A stretch of 64,000 bases of DNA from Malania oleifera (lineage: Eukaryota > Streptophyta > Magnoliopsida > Santalales > Ximeniaceae). Position numbers and translations under genes: made by a program. The stretch is taken from assembly GCF_029873635.1 (NCBI RefSeq), contig NC_080423.1, positions 109,013,087-109,077,086 of the forward strand, given 5' to 3'. Positions within the stretch are counted from its first letter, which is position 1. Each line of letters opens with the position of its first letter. This document shows, in pieces, positions 1 through 11,218 of the stretch. The notes below the pieces were generated by a model. The model had not been told where the DNA came from and searched no databases. It saw nothing but the letters and a program-made list of their open reading frames with translations.

Positions 1-212
1 AGCAGAGCAAGTCATCGGAAAAGCTGCAGGGAAAAGGATATCGGATGACGTAGAGTCATTGGAAAAGCCACCAAAAGCCGCTGGAGTGTCTGATAAAGTC
101 ACCGAAAAAAGGTAACTGGAATCACCGAAGTCGACGGAAAAGTCATCAGAAAGTTGCCGAAAACGTTGGGAAAGTCGTCGGAAAGTACCGGGAAAATAGT
201 AGACGAAGTTTT
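1..212. repeat. Degenerate short tandem repeat (GTCATCGGAAAAG-like)
   Basis: Around a dozen diverged copies of a 13-18-base unit resembling GTCATCGGAAAAG are strung together to about 212. Spacing and sequence vary, so this is an old minisatellite. It lies in the presumed leader of the retroelement remnant. One frame reads a Lys/Glu/Ser-rich peptide but it is stopped and is not called a gene. Confidence 0.5.
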
Positions 213-531
213 ATGATGTATAAGATCTACTAAAAGTGGCAAGTAAAGAGCATACGACTTAGCCTACTACCAATAAAGCTTTCGAATGCACAAGCTCCAA
301 ATAAGTGGCGAGTGTAGAGCATACGACTCAATTGAGAACCCGATCCGTAAACAAGGAACCCAACCTTGCTCTGATACCAAGAAGAAAGTAAAAGAGAGAT
401 AACTATACAAGAGGAAGTGAATATCATTTGGTGTACTTAGCTTATTCTTTGAAATGTATATATAGCTATACAAAAGAGTGAGGTTATCCTAACATTCCAA
501 TGTGGGACTAAAAAACTATACACTATGTTCA
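1..531 (-). mobile_element. Remnant of a minus-strand LTR retrotransposon (LTR plus leader)
   Basis: On the minus strand a primer-binding-site match to initiator-methionine tRNA (TGGTATCAGAGC; plus positions 368-379) is preceded by an LTR-like stretch at about 381-531. That stretch carries TCCCACATTGG, a motif common in plant LTRs, followed by a TATA-like run (ctatatatac) at about 464-475. Read on the minus strand it would start TGAACATAGTG. Positions 1-367 would then be the leader running off the left edge. No coding sequence is visible. The outer LTR boundary is a guess because no second LTR lies in the window. Confidence 0.5.
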
Positions 532-2526
532 ATAATTAACATTAACTTCAAAAAGAACTAAAACAGTTTATTTAAAAAGAAAACAATTTTTGAAAACTCA
601 AGATTTTCAGAACTTGAACAAATAAAAAGTTTTGCTATGTAATGGCCAAACAAATAGGGTATCTACAATTAAGATTGTTTTCCAAAAATTCCTTATATGG
701 ATTGCATGCTAGTAAAAAGTATTCTCATTGCAAATCTCCATTTATCTTTTGCATCTTAGAGGGCTCATATTAAATGATAGAATGAATCCTGATTTTGATG
801 ATGTTGTTTCCAATTTGAAGAAATTGCAAAAACCTTGTGGATTTCAAATATGCTAGTTCGTGTCTAAGCCAATATTTATGAGTTGTTTCTCTGGTTTTGA
901 ATTTGTTTGTCCACGGAGAGAATAGTTCCATGGCTTACTTTTTTAATTTATTTTTTATTTTTTTTAATCCACGTATCATGTTATTATAGATCAACTAACA
1001 TAGTCAAATCCCCCACTTTAATGTGTTGGGAGAAGGAGGTATGGTGGTTAAGCCACATAATAACTCAAAATAAACATTTCCCTAATCCAATCAACACTAG
1101 AAACAATAATTAATTATTAAAACAGGAGTAATTAGTAACCAACACCACATATCAGCCATACAATGACGAAAAGAAAACCAAGATTTACGTGAAAAATCCC
1201 TTGATGTGAAGGAAAAAAATATGGGACCAAAGTTTGCTTCCTATCTTCCATAATACTAGAATAATATGTTACAATGGGTCTTTATTAACTAAAACTACAG
1301 GCATACATCAACTACAATAATCAGGAATTACAAATTCTTGACCTATAAAGTAATATAAGTCATCAATAACAAGATGGAATCAAACATCAATAAGAAATGT
1401 AGAGGTCTCATAAAAAAGAGAGGTTGCTTTCGAAACTATGAAACCAAGTTCGTAGATCTTTATATGACAATTAAACCAACCAAAATGAAGGGAAGGATGA
1501 GCGACCAACAAATATTCAAAACTTCAACTTAATCAAATGAAATATTACTATCTAATCGTTAAGATCAAGTTGACTGCGGAAATTTTTAATTTTGAATTTT
1601 CAACAATAATTTTTTTCTCCCTCACTCTCTTCTTGGTTGTCTCCAAGGATGCACAAAACATACTTACTGCAACAATAGCTTCTCAAGTTAATTATTTTAA
1701 CTTTTTTGAAGATAATCGTTCATCTTCCAAAGAAAGCCCCAACCAACTAAATAAATGAACCAATCCATTCCAATACAACAAGTAGGCTACCACCGAGCAT
1801 AAAGTCCTCTAAACTTACTTGTACATGGATTTCACTTGTGTATTTATCAAGAAATCCAAGTATGTGGGTCATCCTTTGCATAATAGGGAAACTTAACATA
1901 ATGAGAGAAGTTAAGAGTTTACTCCAAAAGACTTTGGCGGTTATAGCCTTTTGCTTTCGTTATTTTGCAAATGAATTTTATTTACAAAAGTTCATTTTGC
2001 TACTATTTCTTTATTATTGTTTCATATAAATAAAAAAAAACCATTAATATATTGTGATCTTGATTTGTATTTACAGGAGTTTCTCAAACTCAAATTGGAT
2101 TCATTGATCAACATATATTTATTTATATTTATTATTTACATGCATCTTCTTGAACTTCTCTCACAACCTAATAGTGATTGATAAAGAAATAGACTGCAAA
2201 AGCATTGTTATAGATATGGATATGGACGCTATTGTTTATATTTCAAAATCCTAAGAGGAGTGCTACAATAAGTTATGGAAAATCCAAAATATCTAAAAGG
2301 AAATTGTACTTTTCAAAAGATGATTTACCCTACTAAGGAAAATATTTAAATTAATCTTAACTTAAGGAAATTGGAAAACTTGTCCGTTAAAAAGTAAAAT
2401 GGGGAACCTCATTTTCAAAAAGAAAACATCCTTCATGAAAGACAAATGACAAGAAAAAAATGAACATCTTTTTTTTTTCCTTTTCAAAATGAAAAAAGAC
2501 TTTGATTTCAAAAAACAAAAGATCAA
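532..2526. other. AT-rich intergenic DNA, nothing recognised
   Basis: About 2 kb of AT-rich sequence with only short chance reading frames on both strands. I see no conserved protein motif, no RNA gene and no clear transposon terminus. Confidence 0.6.
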
Positions 2527-2787
2527 AACAGCTAACGGTGGCTGATTCCATGGGCAGAGAATGTGATTGAACTTACTATTTGAAACTCACCCAATTTGGG
2601 TTGAAACTACCAACAATTTTACAACCTCTTTAATGCAGCTTTTTTGACTATAAATGGAACAGCTAATTGTGGCTGATCCCGTGGTCAGGGATTGTGATTG
2701 AATACACTAATTCAAACTAACCCAATTTGGTTGAAATTACTAAAAAATTTACAACCCCTTTAATGCAACTTTTTTAAGTATAAAAGG
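2527..2787. repeat. Two-copy tandem repeat (131 bp), each copy ending in a TATA-like box
   Basis: Copy 1 (2527-2657) and copy 2 (2658-2787) share blocks such as AACAGCTAA, GTGGCTGAT, GTGATTGAA, CCCAATTTGG and TTACAACC in the same order. Copy 1 ends TATAAATGG (2649-2657) and copy 2 ends TATAAAAGG (2779-2787). The layout looks like a duplicated core promoter. A 67-codon frame begins at the ATG at 2801, just downstream, but its protein is not recognisable. Confidence 0.65.
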
Positions 2788-3159
2788 AGAAATCTAACAA
2801 ATGCAAGGCAATACCTTAGAAGTTTCGTTTTCAAAAAAACTTACTTATGCTTATTCCTCTCATTTGTTAGCTATCTCACAGTCAAATGCTTTCATGATCA
2901 AAATCTTGAAGAATTTCAAGATCAAACTTGTGTCTTGTAAGTTTGCAATCTTTATGGCGATTTTGAACTCAATTACTTTTATATTTCAATTATTTGCTTT
3001 TTAATTATTCTTACATATATTATTTGAATATTATTCATCACTCTTCTGAGCGCATGCACCACCCTTGGCTCATTAGACTCACTTAATTAAGGTTAAAAAA
3101 AATTTATATCATTTAAATTGCTAGAAAATATTAATTAATATAAAAAATTTTTATTTTCT

Positions 3160-3582
3160 CTTCCTTTTCATTGTGATCCACGCTTTCATGTAATATCTAG
3201 TTCCTATTGCATATTCCCTACCATGATAGATGTGTTATGAAAATTATGATTTTTTTTTTTAGATTTTTGAAGAAATTGTATGTTTTGGGTGTTTTTAGGG
3301 GAGGAGAAGAGTGAGGGTGCGTAATGAAAGAGATGAATTTGAGGAAGTTGTTATATAGGTGACAAGTAAAGGCAAGAAAAATGAACCTATGATCGAATGT
3401 GTAGTATCTTGAAACCTTAATATCAAGTATCTTCAAACAACAATGTTCAATTTAAATGTGAAATATTTAGTTGTTAATCAGAATTTAAGCTTTGGAATGA
3501 TCTTGATATGTGGGAGAAGCAAGCAGAGCATCAAGGTGAAAAAACAACAATTCCAACAATTAATCTCCACACAATTTAAAGC

Positions 3583-3677
<95 letters not shown>

Positions 3678-4260
3678 CCCATGGCTAATGCCAAAATCAT
3701 ATATTGAACTTTTAATAATTTGAATTTAAAATTTTGTCATGGTTAGACTATAAAAATTTTTTTTTTTGCAATCCAATGTCAACATAAAAATTTTGAGTTT
3801 TGATTTTACAAGCTTCATTTAATAAGTTATATTTCAATTATGTTTATTTTAATATTTACATTGCTCTATACTCCATCTATACCTAGCCAACCTTATTGCA
3901 TTTTCCAAGCTGATTAAATTGATAGAAAGTATTAGTACATAACAACAATTTCTATGTTTTTGTTTCACGTTTATTGTGAAACATGATCATACAATTCCTA
4001 CTAGTATGCATATTCCGTCATACAAGCACTAGTGTTGTTTCTTTATGTCAATTTCTTGGAGAAATGTAAGAATAATTCTTTTTCTCTTTATCCTTTTTGG
4101 GTATTGGAAAGAAGGATGAGGGAGTTGGATTTTGAGGTTGTTACACGTATATATGTATTTGGGATTGATTTATTTTATAAAGGATTACATAGCTAATTTC
4201 CCAAAATCTTAACATCAAAATTTTAAATAACAGAGGAAAGCATGCTAAACTCAAATGTCA
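3160..4260. repeat. Possible old duplication: 3160-3450 resembles 3950-4260
   Basis: The two stretches share, in order and about 780 bases apart, diverged blocks. These include a T-rich run, a purine block with GAGGG followed by GATTTTGAGG/GAATTTGAGG and TTGTTA, then an AACCTTAATATCAA/AATCTTAACATCAA block, and finally a CTCAAATGT/TTTAAATGTG block. The (GA)n tract lies between them. Similarity is weak, judged by eye, and could be an ancient transposon pair. Confidence 0.3.
3588..3676. repeat. (GA)n microsatellite, about 44 units
   Basis: An uninterrupted GA dinucleotide run of 89 bases in AT-rich DNA. The Arg-Glu repeat frame through it is an artefact of the microsatellite. Confidence 0.97.
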
Positions 4261-7086
4261 AAAGGCTAAATTTGAAACTAAATTCCAAGGTTTAAAAGGA
4301 CTTTTGATATTTATGATCAAAATTATCTTTAAGAGAAATTGAGAGAACATGTTCATAAACTTGTACATCTAACTTGATATTTTGTTTGATAATAATACCT
4401 ACAAATAGCTATTTTGTATTCAAGCCATTGTGCTCATATGGAATAAAAAGTTAATTCTTAACTTCCTCAAACATTCTCTATTGGAACATTTTAAATTTTT
4501 TTCTCTAATTAATTAAACTACTCCTAAAAGGCTAAAGAAAAAATTTTGGTAGTCCTCTAAGTGATAACTTTTTTATTACCTAGATTACCCTTTGAGTGTT
4601 ATTTATGTAAAATTTAAATTATTGTTATATCTCAATTTGTAACATTATGCCCAAAAGACCCATTTTCTTATTGTTTTTTTTACTCCACATAGTTCCCTTC
4701 TCAACCCTTTGTTTTTCAACGCTTCACTTCCTCTCCCCATTCTCTTCAACTTCCAACACTCTGTCTTTCCATTTTTTTCGTCTTTCCCCCATCATATAAA
4801 AAACTCACTCTGCTAATCTTGTTTTCTCAAGACATGATTAGTGTCTCATCTTCTCACATGCTTATGGACCTGTATGGTAATTTTACTACAAACTTACATT
4901 GCACAGAAAAACATTAATGATATATGCATGAGACAAGGTAAACTTCGTCATCCATTCTCTTGTTTCCTTTTTCTTTTCTTTACCTATTAGATTGTATTGA
5001 TTTGTATTGCAAAGGTAGATAGAACTCTCTTTCTCTCATTCCTTTTCTTTTTTTTTGGGTCGAGAAGTAGAGAATGAAACATTAATTAAAAAATAAATGA
5101 TAGTTAGAAGAATTAAGAAGACCCAATGGAGCCCAATAATTCTACTTTAATTTAAAGAAAAACATCTATTGATGTTGTTCTCAATTTGTTGGAGAAGCCT
5201 AAAGGCGCTCTAATTTAGTAGCTCATGATCCTACCATTTGGATTGCTTGCAACCCTCAACTCCTTAACTTGGGGGATACTTATGAGCTTATTGTAGATAT
5301 TAACTTTACTTTTGGTAAGCATTTTGTGAAAAACCACACATTTCTAAATTTTGTTTTGGTAACCAACTTCATGACAATATTATTCAATAACTTTGCGTTA
5401 CCTTTAGGAAAAAGTTCTACTTTACACATGGAATTCAAGAAATGTGCACACCAAGGAAGAGAGTATGAAAGAGTTTTTTGTTTTATTTTCTTTTATTTAT
5501 TTTCTTTTCTTTTCTTTTCTTTTCCTTGTTATGTAAATTATATATATATTTTTTTGGACTAAATTCTTGTTTGTAATGATAATATTGATTTTTGGATATT
5601 AGACATGTAATTGTAGCTTATAATTTATTTTAAAAAATAATACAGTTATACATAAATTAGCTTAAATTCAAGGAATTTTCAGTAACCTTATTAAAATGCA
5701 ATTAATTATAAAATATATATTGATTAGTCATACAAGTTGTAGAATTTCATTTTTTAACTTAAATTATTATTGTCAATAATTGAAATTACATCTTATTATG
5801 CTGATAATAAGATTAGATTAGTTACAAAGAGTTTATTTTTTCTTACTCAAGAAAACATTGATTATTATATGTAACATATAAAATATATTCCACATGCAAC
5901 ACATGTACCATAATTAGTTTCCAACAAAAAATTAGAGAAAAATATAATAGCCTTCAAATTAAAATTAATTAATTGCCGTAATAGTAATATGACTTGAGCA
6001 TTACGATATATTGCAGCAATAGCTAGTGATATATATAGTGGCTGGAGGCCTATGGGAGCATTATGTTCCATTGCATAATGCCATAATACTTCCATTAACC
6101 TACTACTTTCAATTTAAAAGTTCTAAGCTAGCTTTAAACCGCAAAATATGTCTTTTGTATTTAAAAAATGAAAGAAGATGATAACTATCCCGCTTCGTAT
6201 GTCTTGGGAAGCACCCTAAAATCCCCACATGTGGGCCCACGTGAGCTACCCTTATATGCCTTGCCGAGGAACTAGTCCTAGGACGCAGTTGTCAACTCTA
6301 ACTTTGTAAAAGCACATCACCATAATTTTTTTTATAAAAAAAAAAATCAAAATATTCCAATGAACTCTGGACTTGGGATAAGCAGTTTTCTTTGAGCTGG
6401 TGCAAGAGAAAAACATATATTTCATTAATGATCATGGACCCTAAATGCGTGGAAGCAAAAGAAGCAGCTAGTAATACATTACGCACATGCATCTACGTAA
6501 TTCTTGTCGATTTTATGCTCACTTAAATGTTTTAGATCGTCATCATAAAATCAAGCTTCAAAAAAATTATCCAAAGACCCAAGATCTACAGCTTTACAAA
6601 AGTCAAAGCGTTATTCATGAGCTGAACATGAGATTTGTGTCTTTCAATTCACGAAGAAGATTGAAGCTGATCCATATTACTCGGAAGTATACAAATATAT
6701 AGTAACTAATTAGTTCCTTCGAAAAAAATATATATGTATATCGAAACAGTAATTAGTGCAACGTAATCGGCGGAGTTGATCTGACGCCTAATACTGCATT
6801 TCCAGTTTTATATTCCGATTCTAGCCGCAGATCTAAAACTTGACACCATAAATATTGCACGAAATCAAGTTTCACAAAACTCGCTAATCACGCACAACGA
6901 CTAAATCAGATAAAACAGTAACACATATGCTCGGTTCTCACATATAATGCATATGAAAATCATACTCTAATCACTTACTCATATTTCCAAAAGCAAATCA
7001 AGATCAACAAGCCAGCATTTCGGAATCATTCAATATTTAGGATTTCAGCTCAAGCATTAGTCAAAAATATGATATTTGAGAGCTAG

Positions 7087-7087
<1 letters not shown>
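4261..7087. other. AT-rich DNA, possibly MADS-box intron 1; no exon seen
   Basis: This lies downstream (minus strand) of the MADS-box exon. I looked for a second exon encoding the usual I-region start (a Met-Leu-Lys-Thr-Leu-Glu-Arg-like run) and for K-domain exons and found none. The 97-codon frame at 5269-5562 and others here show no recognisable motif. The stretch is either a long first intron or unrelated intergenic DNA. Confidence 0.45.

Positions 7088-7131
<44 letters not shown>
7088..7131. repeat. (TA)n microsatellite in the MADS-box first intron
   Basis: A run of about 22 TA units starting roughly 55 bases inside the first intron of the MADS-box gene, close to its 5' splice site. Confidence 0.95.
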
Positions 7132-7133
<2 letters not shown>

Positions 7134-7186
7134 TCGATAAAAATACTCATCAATGCAACGAAATGTAAGTGCGCAAGTGTGTTTAC

Positions 7187-7371
7187 CTGGAGCTGCTGCA
7201 GAACTCGAAGAGCTTGCCTCTGTTAGAGAAGATGATGAGGGCAACTTCAGCGTCGCAGAGGACGGAGAGCTCGTATGCTTTCTTGAGGAGGCCATTTCGG
7301 CGCTTGGCGAAGGTCACCTGCCGGTTGATCTTGTTCTCGATCCGCTTCAGCTCCAGTCTGCCTCGCTTCAT
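7187..7371 (-). CDS. MADS-box transcription factor, SEPALLATA-like, exon 1 only
   Basis: Exon 1 encodes a complete type-II (MIKC) MADS DNA-binding domain of 61 residues: N-terminal [18 protein letters not shown], then [37 protein letters not shown] and CSSS. The 185-base length, ending inside a codon at a consensus donor (CCAG|GTAAAC), is the usual exon-1 structure of SEP/AGL2-type genes. The CSSS tail points to SEPALLATA rather than AGL6. Such proteins act in the nucleus, binding CArG boxes as part of floral quartets. The start is the ATG at 7371. The second residue is Lys where almost all family members have Gly (MGRGR). No I, K or C-terminal exons were found between here and position 1, so the gene either has a first intron longer than 7 kb or is truncated. 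Domain identity is certain; the subfamily is likely; whether the gene works is unknown. Confidence 0.9.
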
Positions 7372-7560
7372 CGATCTGATCGATCTTCAACTCTGTATTT
7401 GCCTCTGAGATCTTAGGGTTTATAGATGCGTATAGCGAGCTAGGTAGCTCTCCTTCAAGGCTGCTCAGGAGGAGTAACCCTTTTTCCCTAGCAGCTGGTT
7501 TTCCTCCTTTTCTCTGTCTGTTTTCCCTCTGATGCTGACAGAAAGGTGACAAAAATAAAA
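7372..7560 (-). promoter_or_regulatory. Probable 5' UTR / proximal upstream region of the MADS-box gene
   Basis: The sequence directly upstream of the ATG is less AT-rich than its surroundings and contains AAACCCTAAGATCTCAGAGG, typical of plant leaders. No convincing TATA box was fixed. Assignment rests on position only. Confidence 0.4.
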
Positions 7561-8017
7561 GCACCAGTGTGAAAGAGATATTCCTGTAGCAAATTAAAAC
7601 TTTATTCATTTTTCAATAATGAAAATTTCTTTCACAAATTTATAACCCAATATTTTGATTCATGGAATGAAGTTGATTGACTGTGAAATGAAATATAAAT
7701 TGATATACTTTAGCAGCTGTCTGCTTAAGTATATGTAATTAAATAAATAAAACTTAATGTTTGCATAATTATCTAGTTTGGAAATATTTCTTATCAATTT
7801 TTTTTTTATTAAGGAATTTTTTTTGTCTTATTTTCTTTGTAATGCTTAGTATGTGAGATGGACAATTTGTCAATAAAAAAAATTTAAATTTTATATTAAC
7901 ATATTATTATGATATTTGAATGTTCACTATTTTAATCCTATTTTTGGAGAGGCTTTTATTTTATTTATTATAATTTATTTAAAAAAGAAAAAAGAAAAAA
8001 GGGAAAAGGTAAAGTGA

Positions 8018-8232
8018 TGATTAGGCGAAGATGTGTAACCTTAACGCAGGCGGGGTAAGGTAATAAATACAAGGTGGCAGATGGTGCTACGTGTCGGCAG
8101 ATGAGTGTAGGATAGGCGGAGCCCGAGGTATCAACGCGACTACGCCTGATATGACCCGGTGTTGGACATTCTTGACGCCGGCTGGACCCATGGATCCCGA
8201 TCCCGGATCTGGATAGTATACCTTGAATACGA
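8018..8232. other. GC-rich island upstream of the MADS-box gene, unidentified
   Basis: About 215 bases with clearly higher GC and CpG content than the flanks, lying about 650 bases upstream of the MADS-box start. It contains ACGTGTCGG and several CCGG/GATCC sites. A 91-codon minus-strand frame crosses it but has no recognisable domain. It could be a regulatory island or a fragment of a GC-rich transposon. Confidence 0.4.
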
Positions 8233-9060
8233 CGTAGTTTCAATATTTTTAAAGAAAATAAATCTAAAAAAGTGAAAGGCCAGTTCTAATGTCAAATCTC
8301 TCTCTTCAATGTAAGATAAAATAGTAAAATTTTTAGGTGTAATAAATGTAATTTTTTATTTACTGGCAGGCCAGTTCTAAAAAATTTCTTGTTAGGATGA
8401 GAATTTTTTTTATGAATTCATATTGTGCAATGGATCAACCTTATGGACAAGAAAATTTGCGTACGTATATAACTTTTTCTCAATTCGATTTAAATGGAAT
8501 TAATTATTATGAATTTTTTTTTGAATGTTACAAAATCGAAGAGGGAAAATTCAACACTATAAAAATTCATAGTTAATTGAACATTAGTCCTCATTTTTAA
8601 AAAAAAAAAAAAAGTTAAATCCAGTAACATTTTTTGAGCTTTTTAAATATGAAAATTCATTTTCTATTGGTTGGTTGAATTGTGGTTCATTTTTCAAGTT
8701 GATTGAGTACTACATTTAATAAATTATATAGCAAGTTAAATAAAATCAGGAAAAATTAAAAAATTACCTCGAACAAAGGTCAACAAATTTATATTTGAAT
8801 TTTTTTTATTGATTTAGCATTTATATTTTAGACACTGAAAAACTAACATTCAATTTTATAGTTTTAATTTATGAAGTATAAATTTTAAATTTTAAATTTA
8901 TATTTTTTTTAGCTCTATATTTGATAGGTTAGTTGAATTTAACAATTTTGAACTAAGTTTTACTTGTTTTATGATGTGCTTAATCATTTAATTTTTTTAT
9001 GAAAATTACATTTAACAAACATTTTTTAGCATTATAATTATTAAATATTTTTTCGTGACT
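8233..9060. other. AT-rich intergenic DNA, nothing recognised
   Basis: Poly-A/T tracts and short chance frames only. Confidence 0.6.
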
Positions 9061-9521
9061 TATTAGTCATTTTTATCTTAAATATATTTTTAAAATAAAT
9101 TTGAAATAATAATAATTTTTTTTGTTATGCTACTATTAATTAATTAATCTAAAGTGATTGAACAAGCTGAAGAGGTCAATTCAAGAATTGGTTAGATCTT
9201 TGTTTTGCTTAGCCACTTGTCAAAAAATTATATTGATTACTTTTTTCAATTTAATTTATTAAATTGATTTCAATTATAAATATTATTTTTATTAATATTT
9301 ATCTTAAATATATTTTTAAATAAATTTTAAAAAATAATAAAATATATATATTTATATTATACTTACATCAATTTATTGATTCAAAGTGATTGGAGCAACT
9401 GGACCGACGAATTCAAGGATTGGTTAGATCTTCAATTCACTTAGGTGGCTTTCAAGATATTATATTGACCAATTTTCTAAATTTAATTTTATTAAATTGA
9501 ATTGATTTTAAAATATTATTT
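9061..9521. repeat. Imperfect tandem duplication, about 226 bp, two copies
   Basis: Copy 1 (9061-9286) and copy 2 (9287-9521) share ATCTTAAATATATTTTTAAA, a block with AAAGTGATTG(A/G)A, GAATTCAAG-like and ATTGGTTAGATCTT sequences, and a closing TTTATTAAATTGA. The copies are clearly diverged, so the duplication is old. No coding potential. Confidence 0.6.
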
Positions 9522-10180
9522 GACTATGAGTAAATTTATTTTTCACATATATTTAACGGTTGACAAGCAGTCAAAGGTTTATTTTGTCATTAAAACTAAA
9601 TTTTGAGAGGGTTTTTAGTTTTTTTTTTTTTTTTTTTAAATAATGAATACAGTGTCATATTTTAAAAACTCAAATGGTGTTACTGTAATTCACCTAAAAA
9701 AAGAAGATTCGGTAAACTTATGTTTTTCTAATTAGACAATTAATACTTCAAATCTTGAAAAGGATTATGATTTTTTTAATTAAAATAAACTTTAGTATTT
9801 AAGTGAAGAAAATAGAGAGACAAACTTATTATTCCAATAAAATTAATTAAATGTTCAAAAGGTCTTGACATCATAGTATCAAAATAGAAAGAAAACAAAA
9901 TATGGGCATTGAAGAAAATCCGTTTGATGAATTGAACTTTTAAAAAAAAAAGATAAAGCGGGGACCAATTAGATGTGGATCTCAGTCCTCCACTTGGTTC
10001 ATGTTTTCTTAGTTCAATAAGTACAACATATAAAATCTATTGCAAATTTTTATTTTTTCTATTTAAGGCACAACAAATCTCAAGTGAAGATTAACCTTAA
10101 TTGCTTTGTCCTAATCATATTAAATCTCTTATAAGTAATGACTAGTCAAGATTACATTTTGAAGACATTTTCTTTTTCGT
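9522..10180. other. AT-rich intergenic DNA, nothing recognised
   Basis: Low-complexity A/T tracts with no protein motif and no transposon terminus. Confidence 0.55.
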
Positions 10181-10189
10181 CATTTATTA

Positions 10190-10331
10190 GAGAAATTATA
10201 CGGGGGACTTTCCCCTCCACATGTCCGTATGCCTATTTTCTTAATATTAGGCATGTGGCAAATTGATCCTACCTTAATTAAGGAAACATGCATATGAACA
10301 CGTGGAGAGGGAAGTTCCCATATAATTTTTC
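10190..10331. mobile_element. MITE, 142 bp, with 9-bp target duplication (Mutator-like)
   Basis: Terminal inverted repeats pair GAGAAATTATACGGGGGAC at the left with the complement of the right end (GAAAAATTATATGGGAAC), and the pairing continues inward through CCTCCACATGT/ACACGTGGAG. Flanking direct repeats are CATTTATTA (10181-10189) and CATTTATTG (10332-10340), 8 of 9 identical. A 9-bp duplication fits Mutator-like elements. It is non-coding and cannot move by itself. A relative lies at 10985-11203. Confidence 0.75.
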
Positions 10332-10340
10332 CATTTATTG

Positions 10341-10984
10341 ACTAATTTATGTCAAAATATGCACTTGAGAGTTGACATTTACTTTTTTTGTTTATCCTCT
10401 TATTAAGTTTAGGATTGTACTTGTGTGGAAATAAAATAACTTCTTTTTCAAGAGATTGATTAGAACTTTGAAAATATAATGAAGGAAAGAAAAAGTATGG
10501 AGGAAACTATTTTTTCTTACTCAATATTCTAAAAAATGAGTAAAAAAATAAAATATATAGTAAATAATTATTTTTAAAATTTTATACTAATTTTATTTTC
10601 TAATAATAAAATCAACTATCTCCCCTTCTTTCTATGATTATCTTATAAATCATCTCTCTCCCCCTTTTTCTATGATTTTGTTAGAATTATTTGGGATTAA
10701 TGTACATTACATAATTTAATTTTATCATTAACGCAAATAATCCTTAAAAAATACATTGAACAAAACATGACCCATAGTAAGTTATACTCTTATAATTGGA
10801 GTTAGATGGCTTGACTATTGAGTCCATGACTCCATCTCAACTCCAGTTTGAATCAAAGATTATTTAGAAATGCGCTCATACTTGTCATATATTTCATGTT
10901 ACATATAGACAACATGGATGGACAAATTGATCGCTATATAATTTCTTGATTTTGAATGTTTTATCATGTTACATTTTCTAAAAT
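10341..10984. other. AT-rich spacer between two related MITEs
   Basis: Contains T-rich tracts and a repeated CTCTCCCC(C/T)TT(C/T)TTTCTATGATT block (about 10619-10680). Nothing coding seen. Confidence 0.5.
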
Positions 10985-11203
10985 GAAGAAATTATATAGG
11001 GGACATGTCCTTTCATAGTGTTCATATGCCTAGTTTCTAGATGTTAAACATGTGACAATAGATCCAACATTTATTAATATCAAAGAGTATAAAAACCAAG
11101 ATCCATTTGCCACATACTTGTGGTCCGATTAGGCCTTTTCATCAATGAAAAGACTTTAAAACAGTGGGTACGCGAATGGACAAGTCTCTTATGTAATTTC
11201 TTC
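10985..11203. mobile_element. MITE of the same family, about 219 bp, at the MYB 3' end
   Basis: The left end GAAGAAATTATATAGGGGAC pairs with the complement of the right end (GAAGAAATTACATAAGAGAC). The next bases repeat the first MITE (TTCATATGCCTA, an ATGTTAAACATGTG-like block, GATCC). It ends 15 bases beyond the MYB stop codon, so it very likely forms part of the MYB 3' UTR. No clear target duplication was seen. Confidence 0.65.
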
Positions 11204-11218
11204 ATCAATGAGCATTTC

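Noticed and set aside
2527..3004. Endogenous pararetrovirus promoter and reading frame
   Set aside because: Only TATA boxes and a short frame are present; no viral coat, movement or polymerase motif is visible.
3443..3688. Open frame ending in a long Arg-Glu repeat
   Set aside because: It is translation of a (GA)n microsatellite.
7153..7609. Plus- and minus-strand frames overlapping the MADS exon
   Set aside because: They are shadows of the MADS-box exon and its leader; the conserved protein is only in one minus frame.
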